Below the pieces are notes generated by a model. The model saw nothing but the letters and a program-made list of their open reading frames with translations, did no database searches and was not told where the DNA came from. Position numbers and translations under genes: made by a program. From DYEP01 sp040755615 (lineage in GTDB: Bacteria; Bacillota; Sulfobacillia; DUSP01; DYEP01): a stretch of DNA of 31,064 nucleotides. Location of the stretch: positions 1 to 31,064 of the forward strand of contig JBFMAL010000032.1 in NCBI GenBank assembly GCA_040755615.1. Direction: 5' to 3'. Every line of letters starts with the position of its first letter. The first letter of the stretch is position 1. Positions 16,114 to 24,208 of the stretch are shown here, piece after piece.

Positions 16114-18033
16114 CTACTGTGGCCTAAAAGCAGCGCCGTCGCGGGTCCCCTTCGCTTTGACCCAGTTCAGGTAACCTCCCGCGAGCAGCACCTCCCGTTC
16201 CCGGGCAGTGAGTAGGAGATGAGCCGGGATCAACCCTCCAGTTGAAAGATTGTGCACCCCCACGGTCCTGCTGCATGCGATATGTGCCCGCAGCCCGCGG
16301 ATCTCCAAAAGATCGCCTGGTGAGGGTGGATCGGAATTGTAAACAAGCGGCAGGATCCCATTGTTTATCAGGTTTGTCCTGTGGATCCTAGCAAATGACC
16401 TGGCCAGCACCGCTCTTATCCCTAGATAGAGTGGGGCCAGTGCCGCGTGCTCCCTGCTTGACCCCTGGCCGTAATTATCGCCCGCCACGATGATGCCTCT
16501 GCCCGCATCAAGCGCTCTCCTTGAAAAACCGGGACTTACAGCCTCAAGACAGTGTTCTGCGAGCGCCGGTATGTTGGACCTGTACGGCAGGAGTTTTGAG
16601 TGTGATGGCATGATGTCGTCTGTTGATACGTTGTCGCCGAGCACGGCGATGACCTGCGCGCGCAAGGTCTCGCCGGGAGGCTCAGCAACAGGGAAGGGCT
16701 TTATGTTAGGACCTCTGACCACCTCCGTCGTGCAGCAGGGTGGGCAAAGGATATGCTCGCCCTCGGGGTGGTCCTGGATGACGGGAGGCTGCGCTGGGTG
16801 TTGCCTGGGATCGGTGATCACTCCTGATATCGCCGATGCCACAGCTACTTCCACGCCTGAAAGCCACACTTCGGCATCCGGCGTGCCTGAGCGCCCGGGG
16901 AAATTCCGGTTAAACGTCCGGAGCGACACTGCACCTGACCCCGGGGAGAGCCCCATACCGATGCACGGGCCGCACGCGCTCTCGAGTATCCTGACGCCTG
17001 CGCTTATAAGCACTGACAGTGCCCCCGATGCGGCAAGTTTGGAAAGGATGCGCCTTGAACCTGGCACAAGCGCCACCTCCACGTCGGGGTGCACCCTCTT
17101 GCCCTCGAGCATCCAGGCTGCCGTCGCCACGTCTCTGTACGAAGAGTTGGTGCAGCTGCCAATGATCACCTGGTCTACCCGACGCCCTGCCAGCCGAGAT
17201 ACGGGAACCACGTTGTCAGGGCTGCCGTGCAGGGCGACCAGCGGCACCAGGCGGTGGAGCTCTACGTTATAGACCCTGTGGTACGCGGCATGAGGTGCCG
17301 GGGTCAGGGGTACCCAGTCCCGTTCCCTGCCGCGAGCACGCAAGAACTGCCTTGTCATCTCGTCGCTTGGAAAAACGGACGATACCGCGCCGAGCTCCGC
17401 CCCCATATTGCAGATGGTGGCGCGTTGGTAGATGTCAAGCGAACCAACTCCGTCCCCAAAGTATTCGAAGACGCTGCCGGCACCGCCGGTAACACCCAGA
17501 ATACCCAGAAGGTGAAGCGCTACGTCCTTCGCCGAAACCCATGGCCGCAGCGCCCCCGAAAGCCTGATCCCCGTCACTGACGGGCGCTTGAGCCAGAGAG
17601 GAGCGCCCGCCATGGCAGCCGCCACTTCCATCCCTCCTGCCCCGATGGCGAGCATTCCAACAGCGCCGCACGTGGGAGTGTGGCTGTCTGAGCCTAGCAG
17701 CGTCTTGCCCGGAGCGGCGAACTGCTCAAGGTGGATCTGGTGACATATGCCGTTGCCCGGCGGCGAGAACCAAATGCCGTGCCTTGCCGCCACGGTCCTC
17801 AAGTACTTGTGATCCATAGCGTTCAGCGGTCCGGTCTGGAGCGTATTATGATCCACATATGCCACGGACAGCTCGGTCCTTACCCGATCAACGCCTAACG
17901 CTTCAAGCTGCATGTAGCACATGGTGCCGGTTGAGTCCTGTGTCAAGGTCTGGTCGATGCGCAATGCGATCTCGTCCGATGCGGTATCCTCGTCAACCAG
18001 ATGTGATGCCAGGAGGCGTTCTGTCAAGTTCAT
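16114..18033 (-). CDS. Aconitase-family hydratase, single-chain (TIGR01342-like)
   Basis: 639 residues. Iron-sulfur ligands are Cys294 (GSCTNSS), Cys354 and Cys357 (ACGPCIG). Substrate-site segments are QDSTGTM, GSDSHTPTCGAVG and FNRNFPGR. The C-terminal swivel domain, fused in the same chain, contains DNVSTDDIMP and GDNYGQGSSREHAA. It would catalyse citrate/isocitrate or homocitrate/homoisocitrate isomerisation. Length and domain order fit the short single-chain aconitase of anaerobes rather than two-subunit LeuCD. ATG at 18031-18033 overlaps the stop of the upstream synthase (ATGA), so translation is coupled; an ATG 51 bases further up would lie inside that gene. Next to a NifV-type synthase the pair converts an acyl-CoA condensation product to the isomerised tricarboxylate; no isocitrate dehydrogenase gene is adjacent. 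Confidence 0.92.
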   Translation of the reverse strand: MNLTERLLASHLVDEDTASDEIALRIDQTLTQDSTGTMCYMQLEALGVDRVRTELSVAYVDHNTLQTGPLNAMDHKYLRTVAARHGIWFSPPGNGICHQIHLEQFAAPGKTLLGSDSHTPTCGAVGMLAIGAGGMEVAAAMAGAPLWLKRPSVTGIRLSGALRPWVSAKDVALHLLGILGVTGGAGSVFEYFGDGVGSLDIYQRATICNMGAELGAVSSVFPSDEMTRQFLRARGRERDWVPLTPAPHAAYHRVYNVELHRLVPLVALHGSPDNVVPVSRLAGRRVDQVIIGSCTNSSYRDVATAAWMLEGKRVHPDVEVALVPGSRRILSKLAASGALSVLISAGVRILESACGPCIGMGLSPGSGAVSLRTFNRNFPGRSGTPDAEVWLSGVEVAVASAISGVITDPRQHPAQPPVIQDHPEGEHILCPPCCTTEVVRGPNIKPFPVAEPPGETLRAQVIAVLGDNVSTDDIMPSHSKLLPYRSNIPALAEHCLEAVSPGFSRRALDAGRGIIVAGDNYGQGSSREHAALAPLYLGIRAVLARSFARIHRTNLINNGILPLVYNSDPPSPGDLLEIRGLRAHIACSRTVGVHNLSTGGLIPAHLLLTAREREVLLAGGYLNWVKAKGTRDGAAFRPQ

Positions 18034-19184
18034 CTCTGCCCACCCCTCGGGAGAGATACTCCGTCGATCTCCCGGTAAAGCCACATCAGTTCCGAGTCTG
18101 ACAATGCGCGCTTTAAGTCAACAGAGGCATGCCGTACTTTTTCCAGCAACCTGTCGCACTGGGAATCCGAAAGATGCACCCCCATTGCCTCCATCTTGGC
18201 GCGTATTGCGGCCGACCCTGAGTGCTTACCCACGTATATCTTCCGCGTGCCCCCTACTTCGGAAGGAGCGAACGCCTCATAGGTCTTTGGGTCCTTCAGC
18301 GCACCGTCCACGTGGATCCCCGATTCATGGGCAAAGATGTTATCCCCCACGATGGCCTTGCCCGCAGGGATCGGCCTTGAAGAAGCGCGCGCAACGTACT
18401 CGGCCAGTGGCCGCAACGCCTCCGTACGGACGGAGGTTAACCCCTTGCCCATGTGGCTGAGCGCCATGACCACTTCTTCCAATGCGGAATTGCCTGCCCT
18501 CTCTCCCAGCCCATTTACAGTGACTCCTACGTGCGTCGCACCAGCTTCCACGCCCGCTATCGCATTCGCCGTTGCCATACCGAAATCGTCATGCATGTGC
18601 ATTTCTACGCTGAGTCCCGGCGACGACCGGATGAGGTGCTCGATCGCCCGGTATGTCCCGAACGGTTCCATCACGCCTACGGTGTCACAAAACCTGAACC
18701 TGTCCGCCCCGCACTCTCTAGCAACCCTCACGAATTCCGCGAGGAAATCCAGGTCAGCCCTTGAGGAGTCCTCGCCGTTTACCGACACATATACACCTTG
18801 CTGCTTGGCGTAGGTGCACGCGGCTGCCATCTGCTCCAGCACTCTCTCCCTCGAAGATCTGAGCTTTTTTGTGATATGGATGTCAGATACAGGTATGGAT
18901 ATGGCCACTGCATCTACCCCGCACTCTATGGATTTCTGGATGTCGGCGATCACGGCCCTGTTCCACGCCATCGTCCTGGCCCTGGGCCGGGCGGCGACGA
19001 TATCTCGTATAGCGTCCACTTCCACGCTCCCCATAGCAGGCGTGCCCACTTCTATCTCATCAACGCCCGCCTCGTCGAGCAACATAGCGATGCGGAGCTT
19101 CTCCTGTCTTGAAAACACGACTCCAGCGGTCTGCTCCCCGTCTCTCAGTGTTGTGTCAACTATGAACACCCTGCGCAATTCCAT
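18030..19184 (-). CDS. Homocitrate synthase NifV-type / possible Re-citrate synthase
   Basis: 384-residue DRE-TIM metallolyase that condenses acetyl-CoA with a 2-oxo acid. The hallmark DTTLRDGEQTAGVVF (10-24) with R14, the metal ligands HMH (196-198), MAWNRA, SIPVSDIH and TVNGLGERAGN all match the NifV subgroup closely. It is too short for the LeuA-type allosteric domain. No nif gene is in view. NifV-like proteins beside aconitase in anaerobes have in some cases proved to be Re-citrate synthases (oxaloacetate as acceptor), so either homocitrate or citrate is a realistic product. GGAGGAGG is about 8 bases upstream of the ATG. First gene of the operon with aconitase and GntR. Confidence 0.88.
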   Translation of the reverse strand: MELRRVFIVDTTLRDGEQTAGVVFSRQEKLRIAMLLDEAGVDEIEVGTPAMGSVEVDAIRDIVAARPRARTMAWNRAVIADIQKSIECGVDAVAISIPVSDIHITKKLRSSRERVLEQMAAACTYAKQQGVYVSVNGEDSSRADLDFLAEFVRVARECGADRFRFCDTVGVMEPFGTYRAIEHLIRSSPGLSVEMHMHDDFGMATANAIAGVEAGATHVGVTVNGLGERAGNSALEEVVMALSHMGKGLTSVRTEALRPLAEYVARASSRPIPAGKAIVGDNIFAHESGIHVDGALKDPKTYEAFAPSEVGGTRKIYVGKHSGSAAIRAKMEAMGVHLSDSQCDRLLEKVRHASVDLKRALSDSELMWLYREIDGVSLPRGGQR

Positions 19185-19221
19185 TCCTGGCGCCTCCTCC
19201 CAGCAAATGTAGTATGCTGGT

Positions 19222-19251
19222 ATTGTAGTATACTTGTATACACCCTGTCAA
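19222..19251 (-). promoter_or_regulatory. Promoter with an embedded GntR-type operator
   Basis: On the minus strand TTGACA (19251-19246) and TACAAT (19227-19222) are 18 bases apart. Within the spacer lies GTATACAAGTATAC (19228-19241), preceded by GT so that it includes TGTATACA, a core typical of FadR/FCD-type GntR operators. It is about 37 bases upstream of the synthase ATG. The regulator encoded at the end of this operon is the natural candidate to bind here and block RNA polymerase. Confidence 0.65.
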
Positions 19252-19438
19252 GGCCTCTTTTGCTTCCGGCTGGGGGGGATATTTATAAAAAAATTTGACC
19301 TCAAAGAAGGAACTGGGAGCGCAGGAATTGAATATGAAAATGTGAATGTGAAACTTATCGTGTGCGAGGGGGAACGGTATTAGCATGGTTTCCGTGTTCG
19401 AGTATCTCAAGCTACCAGTTTTCCAAGGGGGGGTTCCA

Positions 19439-20242
19439 TTGTCTCGAAGAACCGTATCCATCGTATTGATTACGCTCTTCGCCGTCAGCCTGCTTTCAGG
19501 CTGCGCCAAACCCGCTGCTCAGCCAGAGCCTGCGCCAAAGAAGTACCAGGATGGGGTTTACGAAGGCTATTCGTGGGCGGACGACAAAGGCTACGCGTGG
19601 GCCAAAGTAGAAATTAAGGACGACAAGATCGTAAAGGTAGAGCTCAAGGAATTTGATGCGCTGGGCCTTGAAAAAGACTTTTCCGTCTACCCGTATGCAG
19701 AAGCCAAGAAGGCCAACGAGGAGATGCCTGCGCAGTTTGTTGCAGCAAACTCCGCGCAAGTCGACGGTGTAGCGAAGGCCACCAGCAGCAGTAGAAAATA
19801 CCGCAGGGCCGTGGCACACGCGCTTGAAAAGGCGCTGGTCGTACCCTCCAATACCAATAAGTACTTCGATGGCATTTTCATGGCGATATCGGACAGGACT
19901 GAGAAAGGCTGGGCCATAGCCTGGGTCACCATCGAAGAAGATAAGATCATCGACCTCAAGCTCATCGGCACGACGCCAAAGAGAGGGGCAGATGGCGAGG
20001 TCGTAAAGGATAACGCCGGCAACGTGGTCTTTGAAAGAAAGCTGTCAGAAGACCTCATAGAGAACGGAGAGGTCAAGACAGCAAGGTATCCCTATCTTCC
20101 CTACCACGAAGCGCGCGCAAAGATGGCGGCCAACATCCTACGGGCGCAAAGCACTAACGTTGATGCTGTAACAGGCGCAACCGGTACATCGAACCAGTGG
20201 AAACAGGCTGTCGACAGGGCGCTTGAAATGGCGAAGAAGTAA
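19439..20242 (+). CDS. Lipoprotein with two FMN-binding domains (PplA-like layout)
   Basis: 267 residues. Lipoprotein signal ending LLSGC (Cys22), then two repeats of an FMN-binding (PF04205-like) domain, about 37-131 and 142-262. The second has the ApbE-type flavinylation motif DAVTGAT (242-248). The first has a diverged copy, DGVAKAT (109-115), still with Thr at the attachment position. TTG at 19439 is chosen because AAGGGGGGG is 5 bases upstream and it yields a proper signal peptide; an ATG 54 bases earlier would add an unlikely extension. Two covalent FMNs on a lipoprotein is the layout of Listeria PplA, an electron carrier in extracellular electron transfer. No flavin transferase or Ndh2-like gene is in the window, so partners must be elsewhere. 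A single gene between the divergent synthase operon and a terminator. Confidence 0.85.
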   Translation: MSRRTVSIVLITLFAVSLLSGCAKPAAQPEPAPKKYQDGVYEGYSWADDKGYAWAKVEIKDDKIVKVELKEFDALGLEKDFSVYPYAEAKKANEEMPAQFVAANSAQVDGVAKATSSSRKYRRAVAHALEKALVVPSNTNKYFDGIFMAISDRTEKGWAIAWVTIEEDKIIDLKLIGTTPKRGADGEVVKDNAGNVVFERKLSEDLIENGEVKTARYPYLPYHEARAKMAANILRAQSTNVDAVTGATGTSNQWKQAVDRALEMAKK

Positions 20243-20267
20243 AGGCGAAAGAAGAAACCAGGAGCGA

Positions 20268-20298
20268 AAAGGGCGGCACAAGCCGCTCTTTCCCTTTT
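20268..20298 (+). terminator. Rho-independent terminator after the flavin lipoprotein
   Basis: AAAGGGCGGC (20268-20277) pairs with GCCGCTCTTT (20282-20291) around ACAA with one G-T pair, followed by CCCTTTT. It starts 26 bases after the stop. Confidence 0.8.
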
Positions 20299-20348
20299 AT
20301 GAAGCCATGGCGCCCGCCACACCCGTGGAACCGACCGGAGAAGCAGCC

Positions 20349-21106
20349 CTACGTTCTCTGTCTCCGCAGCCGCAGGCCGGATATGGCTGCAACCGGGACC
20401 AGCAGGAGACCCAGCAGGTATCCGTACCGGAAAGGCGAAGCTGCAGGAGCGCTTCCTGAGTCCAGCGCGGCCGCCTCTCCGGGCATGCGTGCTGCGTCCT
20501 TGCCCAGAAGGAGCGTCCGCGGTTCATATGGTCCGGCACCATCCGTGTCCACCCAGACAAGCACGCCACCTCAGGCAGCGCCTAGGCGGTGAGTTCCGCG
20601 TAGAGCGAGAAGCTGTACTCGGAGCGAGAAGAAGCAACTCCCATGTCAGTGAGGGCCGCTTCGATTGCAGATTGCTGCGCAGCATAGCCCTGCGCCATGA
20701 TCGCGTGGAGTTCATCCTTGAAAGCCATGTACTTCTGCCTGTACTGGTCGTTGTCTGTCACGCCGGTACCGGTGTCCGGCGTCTTACCCGTGTCCAATAT
20801 GGGCAGAGGAAGCGGCAATATGGTCGCTGCCGGCTGATCTTGCGCTACCCCGGTGGAAGGCAATGACGCGCCGCCCCGAGAGCCAGACGTCTCGTAAGGC
20901 TCGCGGGCAGGCATGCCGTAATATGGGGGCGCGTCGTAGGATGATGCCCACCAGCGCGAGTCGATCTCATAGATGTAATCGGGATACTTCACTTTCAACG
21001 CTTCCAGCTGGTCTTTGATCGCCTGTGTCTCGACGAACGCGGGCACGATCAGCACGAGCATGGTCTCGTCCGCCGCAGCTGACTTCAGCCGGAGGTAGAG
21101 ATTCAC
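20349..21106 (-). pseudogene. Decayed gene for an I9-like, membrane-anchored protein
   Basis: The minus strand from about 21136 to the TAG at 20582-20584 codes for KLDVNLYLRLKSAA, VLIVPAFVETQAIKDQLEAL, a Pro/Gly-rich insert, and SEYSFSLYAELTA. The same frame then continues ALPEV after that stop. A shift of frame is then needed to reach VLVWVDTDGAGPYEP and a C-terminal membrane helix GYLLGLLLVPVAAISG with a basic tail LRLRRQRT ending at 20349. Joined, AELTA-ALPEV-VLVWVDTD resembles the end of peptidase-inhibitor I9-like (subtilisin propeptide) domains. One stop plus one frameshift inside a single motif, and no signal peptide at the 5' end, point to a broken gene. Alternatives are two short genes or sequencing error. 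Function unknown. Confidence 0.55.
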
Positions 21107-21139
21107 ATCGAGCTTACCTGCTTCTTTATGCAGCTGCTA

Positions 21140-21559
21140 TCACTCGCCAGCCGCCAAACGGTAGTCCTCGGCAAAGTATCTTTCGGCTTCCTCCATCTCA
21201 AGCACTGCCCCTGTCTTCACCCGGATGTACATCGCGCCGTAGGTGCCGCCGTAATACTCGGGAGGAACAGGCTCCACGCTGCCAGCCGGTTCTCTTCCGT
21301 CGGCAGGCGGAACTGGTGCCGGTAGGGTCCGGATGGAGGGACTTTCTCCTGTATTGATGGAGTACTTCGCAAACCAGAACGACTCACCGATGTACCTGAG
21401 TTCGATGATGCCTCCCTCGAAGAGCTCTATCTGGCTTTCGTCCACGCCATGCTTTGCCACGAGATAAGAAAGCGCCATGTTCATGTAGTTTGAAGCGACC
21501 GCCTGTGCCGTGAGGGTCATGCAGAGCACAAGGGCCAGATAAACGGCTGTCTTTTTCAT
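21140..21559 (-). CDS. Small secreted protein of unknown function
   Basis: 139 residues. The signal peptide MKKTAVYLALVLCMTLTAQAVA is typical Sec type without a lipobox, so the product is probably exported and soluble. The mature part contains SYLVAKHGVDESQIELFEGG, a Pro-rich stretch (about 75-95) and GAMYIRVKTGAVLEMEEAERYF. The helix-strand pattern faintly recalls PepSY/FTP-type domains, but no family is recognised with confidence. ATG at 21557-21559 has AAAAGGG about 8 bases upstream; the longer in-frame start would bury the signal peptide. It ends in tandem stops TGA-TAG, in the same frame as the decayed gene that follows 30 bases later, suggesting a former operon. Confidence 0.65.
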   Translation of the reverse strand: MKKTAVYLALVLCMTLTAQAVASNYMNMALSYLVAKHGVDESQIELFEGGIIELRYIGESFWFAKYSINTGESPSIRTLPAPVPPADGREPAGSVEPVPPEYYGGTYGAMYIRVKTGAVLEMEEAERYFAEDYRLAAGE

Positions 21560-22285
21560 AGGAATAACCCTTTTGAAGTGTAGTTTTGGTGTTTTTGACG
21601 GATGGCTGGACAATAAGTTCCCGACATTCTCCCGCTTACCGTACCACAGGACAAGTACCCCCAAAGCCACACATCAGGAAACGGATATAGTTTCCGGCGG
21701 GGTTTGAATGACGGCTGTCGGAGTGAAGGCTCAAAGAGTTATAGCTCAGAAAATCTGCGGCATTCAATCACGCTGGCCCTTCGGCCGCAATAACCAGGCA
21801 GCCACCTCGCCAGGCATTGCTAAGGGGCCATGAGGCGAAAAAAGCTGCTTGTTAATCTCATCTTCCCATCAAGTTCCAGTGCTACTCAGGCCAAAGGACC
21901 CGGACCGCACCCTCCGGCTCTGCCAAGTAGTCTTAAGCGATCGTGCAGCAACGTCAAATTGCAAAATCAGCACGTGCAGCACCCTACATAAGTACGTCTT
22001 CATCTGTGCCAACAGGCAAGAGCCCACGGAGTATCTCCGAGACGGCTTATTGAACCATAGAGAGCAAAAGCCGATATCTCCATAACTAAGTCCGCCCTCC
22101 CTCCCAGGTACATCCACCTTTCGGAATCATTCATCTGTGTTTCCTTATGTGTGAGGGGATACAAACACACGCAGTCTGCCCGGGGACATTGGCATGGGAA
22201 ATTGGGCAACAGACATGAAAAAACAGCCACTATATCCTGCGGCTATACACGACGAGCTGCGGCAGCGGCTGCCACGGGGCCGTCA
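21560..22285. other. 726-base gap without a convincing gene
   Basis: Open frames here are short and of unnatural composition on both strands, without good ribosome sites or recognisable motifs. No tRNA, CRISPR or clear terminator was seen. Beside a decayed gene, this may be degraded sequence. It must also hold the promoter of the secreted-protein gene at 21140. Confidence 0.5.
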
Positions 22286-23107
22286 TCATGCGACGATCCG
22301 CGGATAGAGTCTGGCGGCCAAACCCACCAACACTACGAGTACGGCAAGTTGCACGGCCAGGTCCACGCCGATCCCGAACGCGGACTGGCCGCCCTCGATC
22401 ATGAGGGCCCGCAGAAGATCAACCTGGTAGCTCAGGGGGTTGATTTTGGCGATCACCTGAAGCCACGCGGGCATGAGCGCCAGCGGGTAGATGGCGTTGG
22501 AAGCAAAGAAAAGCGGCATTGTCAGCACCTGACCGATACCCATCATGCGCTCCCGGGTTTTCACCAGGCACGCAACAATCATGGAAAAGGTGGAAAAGAT
22601 CGCAGCCCCAAGGATGGTAGAGAACAACACCCCAACGATGTTCAGGAGGCCAAATCGCGCGTTTATCCCGATGACCACCGCCAGGAAGTATACAATCACC
22701 GCCTGAGTGAGCCCCCTCACGCCTGCGGAAAGCGCCTTACCCAACACCAGCGCAACCCGCGGCGCAGGGCTGGCGATGAACTTCTGGAGGATACCCATAT
22801 CTCGCTCCCAGATGATCGAAATCCCATAGAAGATGGAGATGAAGAGGACTGATTGAGCTAGGATGCCCGGAGCCATGAAGTCCCGGTAAGACAAACTTCC
22901 GGTGGGGACCTCGCGCAAACGCCCCATTACCTGGCCAAAAACCAGCAGCCAGAGTGTGGGCTGAACTGCGCGGGTGATCAGCTCGGTGGGGTCATGGCGC
23001 AGCTTTCGTACATCGGCTTCGGCAACAGCCAAAGACTGGCGCACGAAGTCGGTAAGGCAACATGATCTAACCCAGGTGGCGTGCGGTACGGCGTGCTCGT
23101 GCGGCAT
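22286..23107 (-). CDS. ABC-2 type exporter permease (DrrB-like)
   Basis: 273 residues with about six membrane helices. After a cytoplasmic start come ITRAVQPTLWLLVFGQVMGR (TM1), SVLFISIFYGISIIWERDMG (TM2, with the conserved E-R-D at its end), GIGQVLTMPLFFASNAIYPL, and the ABC-2 signature region PAWLQVIAKINPLSYQVDLLR. ATG at 23105-23107 is chosen because AGAGGGGGGG is about 9 bases upstream; its start overlaps the end of the ATPase gene by 41 bases, so the two are coupled. Pairs with that ATPase to export an unidentified substrate (drug, lipid or polysaccharide). Confidence 0.92.
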   Translation of the reverse strand: MPHEHAVPHATWVRSCCLTDFVRQSLAVAEADVRKLRHDPTELITRAVQPTLWLLVFGQVMGRLREVPTGSLSYRDFMAPGILAQSVLFISIFYGISIIWERDMGILQKFIASPAPRVALVLGKALSAGVRGLTQAVIVYFLAVVIGINARFGLLNIVGVLFSTILGAAIFSTFSMIVACLVKTRERMMGIGQVLTMPLFFASNAIYPLALMPAWLQVIAKINPLSYQVDLLRALMIEGGQSAFGIGVDLAVQLAVLVVLVGLAARLYPRIVA

Positions 23108-23888
23108 CGCGGTAAGTCCCCCCCTCTTGAATCGAACTTCCAGTAAAGTGCGCGAAGGCTTCGTCGAGAGTAGCCACACCTGCAACACCTTTGAGATCGG
23201 CCGGCGCGCCCAGGGTGACCACTCTGCCGTGGTGCATTATGGCGACCTGCTGGCACAGTTCTTCCGCCTCTTCCATATAATGTGTGGTCAGAAGGATAGT
23301 GGTCCCGAACTCCGTCCTCAGCCTGAAGATGTGTTCCCAGACGGAGCGCCGGGCGACAGGGTCAAGCCCCACGGTGGGCTCATCCAGGAACAGCACGGGA
23401 GGCCGGTGCAGCATGGACTGGGCGATCTCAAGCCGCCTGATCATACCGCCGGAGAACTTGCGGACGAGTACCCCTGCCACGTCGGCCAGTCCCATGAAGG
23501 CCAGCACCTCCATGATCCGCTCCCTGCGCTCGGCCCTGGGGATGCCGTAGAGTTTGGCAAAGATCAGAAGGTTCTCAAGCGCAGTCAGGTTGCCGTCAGC
23601 AGAGAGCATTTGCGGCACATAGCCGATCACCCGGCGGACGTCGACGGATTGCCTCACGATATCGAACCCGTTGACCCGGCCTGTGCCAGCAGTAGGCAAG
23701 AGCAGGGTGGTTAACATTTTGATGGTCGTGGATTTGCCCGCGCCGTTCGGTCCCAGCAAGCCAAAGATGGTTCCGGGCAGCACCGAGAAGCTGATTGCAT
23801 CAACAGCCGTGAAACTGCCGAACCGGCGGGTCAGGTGGACAGCTTCCAGGGCAGGGCGGACTGCGTGTTCATCTGCTGCTGTGTTCAT
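23067..23888 (-). CDS. ABC exporter ATPase, DrrA (daunorubicin-resistance) type
   Basis: 273 residues. Walker A GPNGAGKST (46-54), signature KFSGGMIRRLEIAQSM, Walker B VLFLDEPTVGLDP, switch histidine in TTHYMEEAEELCQQVAIMHH, then the short DrrA-type tail. Three starts are close; ATG at 23886-23888 has GGGAGGG 10 bases upstream, whereas the ATG 6 bases earlier is too near. Homologues move drugs, lipids or antibiotics outward; the DrrA label is a family name, not evidence of drug resistance. First gene of the two-gene operon. Confidence 0.93.
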   Translation of the reverse strand: MNTAADEHAVRPALEAVHLTRRFGSFTAVDAISFSVLPGTIFGLLGPNGAGKSTTIKMLTTLLLPTAGTGRVNGFDIVRQSVDVRRVIGYVPQMLSADGNLTALENLLIFAKLYGIPRAERRERIMEVLAFMGLADVAGVLVRKFSGGMIRRLEIAQSMLHRPPVLFLDEPTVGLDPVARRSVWEHIFRLRTEFGTTILLTTHYMEEAEELCQQVAIMHHGRVVTLGAPADLKGVAGVATLDEAFAHFTGSSIQEGGTYRDAARARRTARHLG

Positions 23889-24208
23889 GTACATGCATCC
23901 CTCCCGAAACACCGGATAAGTGCTTGTACAACCCCGTCAAGATGCATACACTTGACTGAAGACGCCAAAGAGCCCTGGCCGCCTGCGGCAGGCGTAGTGC
24001 GTGCGCAGTCGTTTCTTCCGCCGTATATGCCGCCAGCTCAATCACACTCATGCTACCGTTTCTCACCACCGCATGCAAGCTTAACGGCAACTGAGCAAGC
24101 GTGTTAGCGGCATAATGCCAGTGTAAGGGAAGCATCGCTTCAGTACGTGCGGCGTGCCTTCCTGCCGCCGCGCTGCTTCTTACAAATGCGACATAGCTCA
24201 AGAGTACT
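23889..24208. other. 320-base gap, probably holding the exporter promoter
   Basis: TTGACG on the minus strand (23940-23935) lies about 40 bases before the ATPase start, with the 8-base palindrome TTGTACAA (23924-23931) just downstream, but no -10 at proper spacing. A 7-bp inverted repeat CGCCTGC/GCAGGCG with one central base is at 23980-23994. An open minus-strand frame crosses the gap but has no ribosome site or recognisable content. No gene is called. Confidence 0.4.

Noticed and set aside
16490..17272. 260-residue plus-strand frame opposite aconitase
   Set aside because: Codon-bias shadow of the aconitase gene; Ser/Thr/Pro-rich, no motif.
22151..22852. 233-residue plus-strand frame opposite the ABC permease
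   Set aside because: Highly polar shadow of a membrane protein with clear ABC-2 motifs on the other strand.
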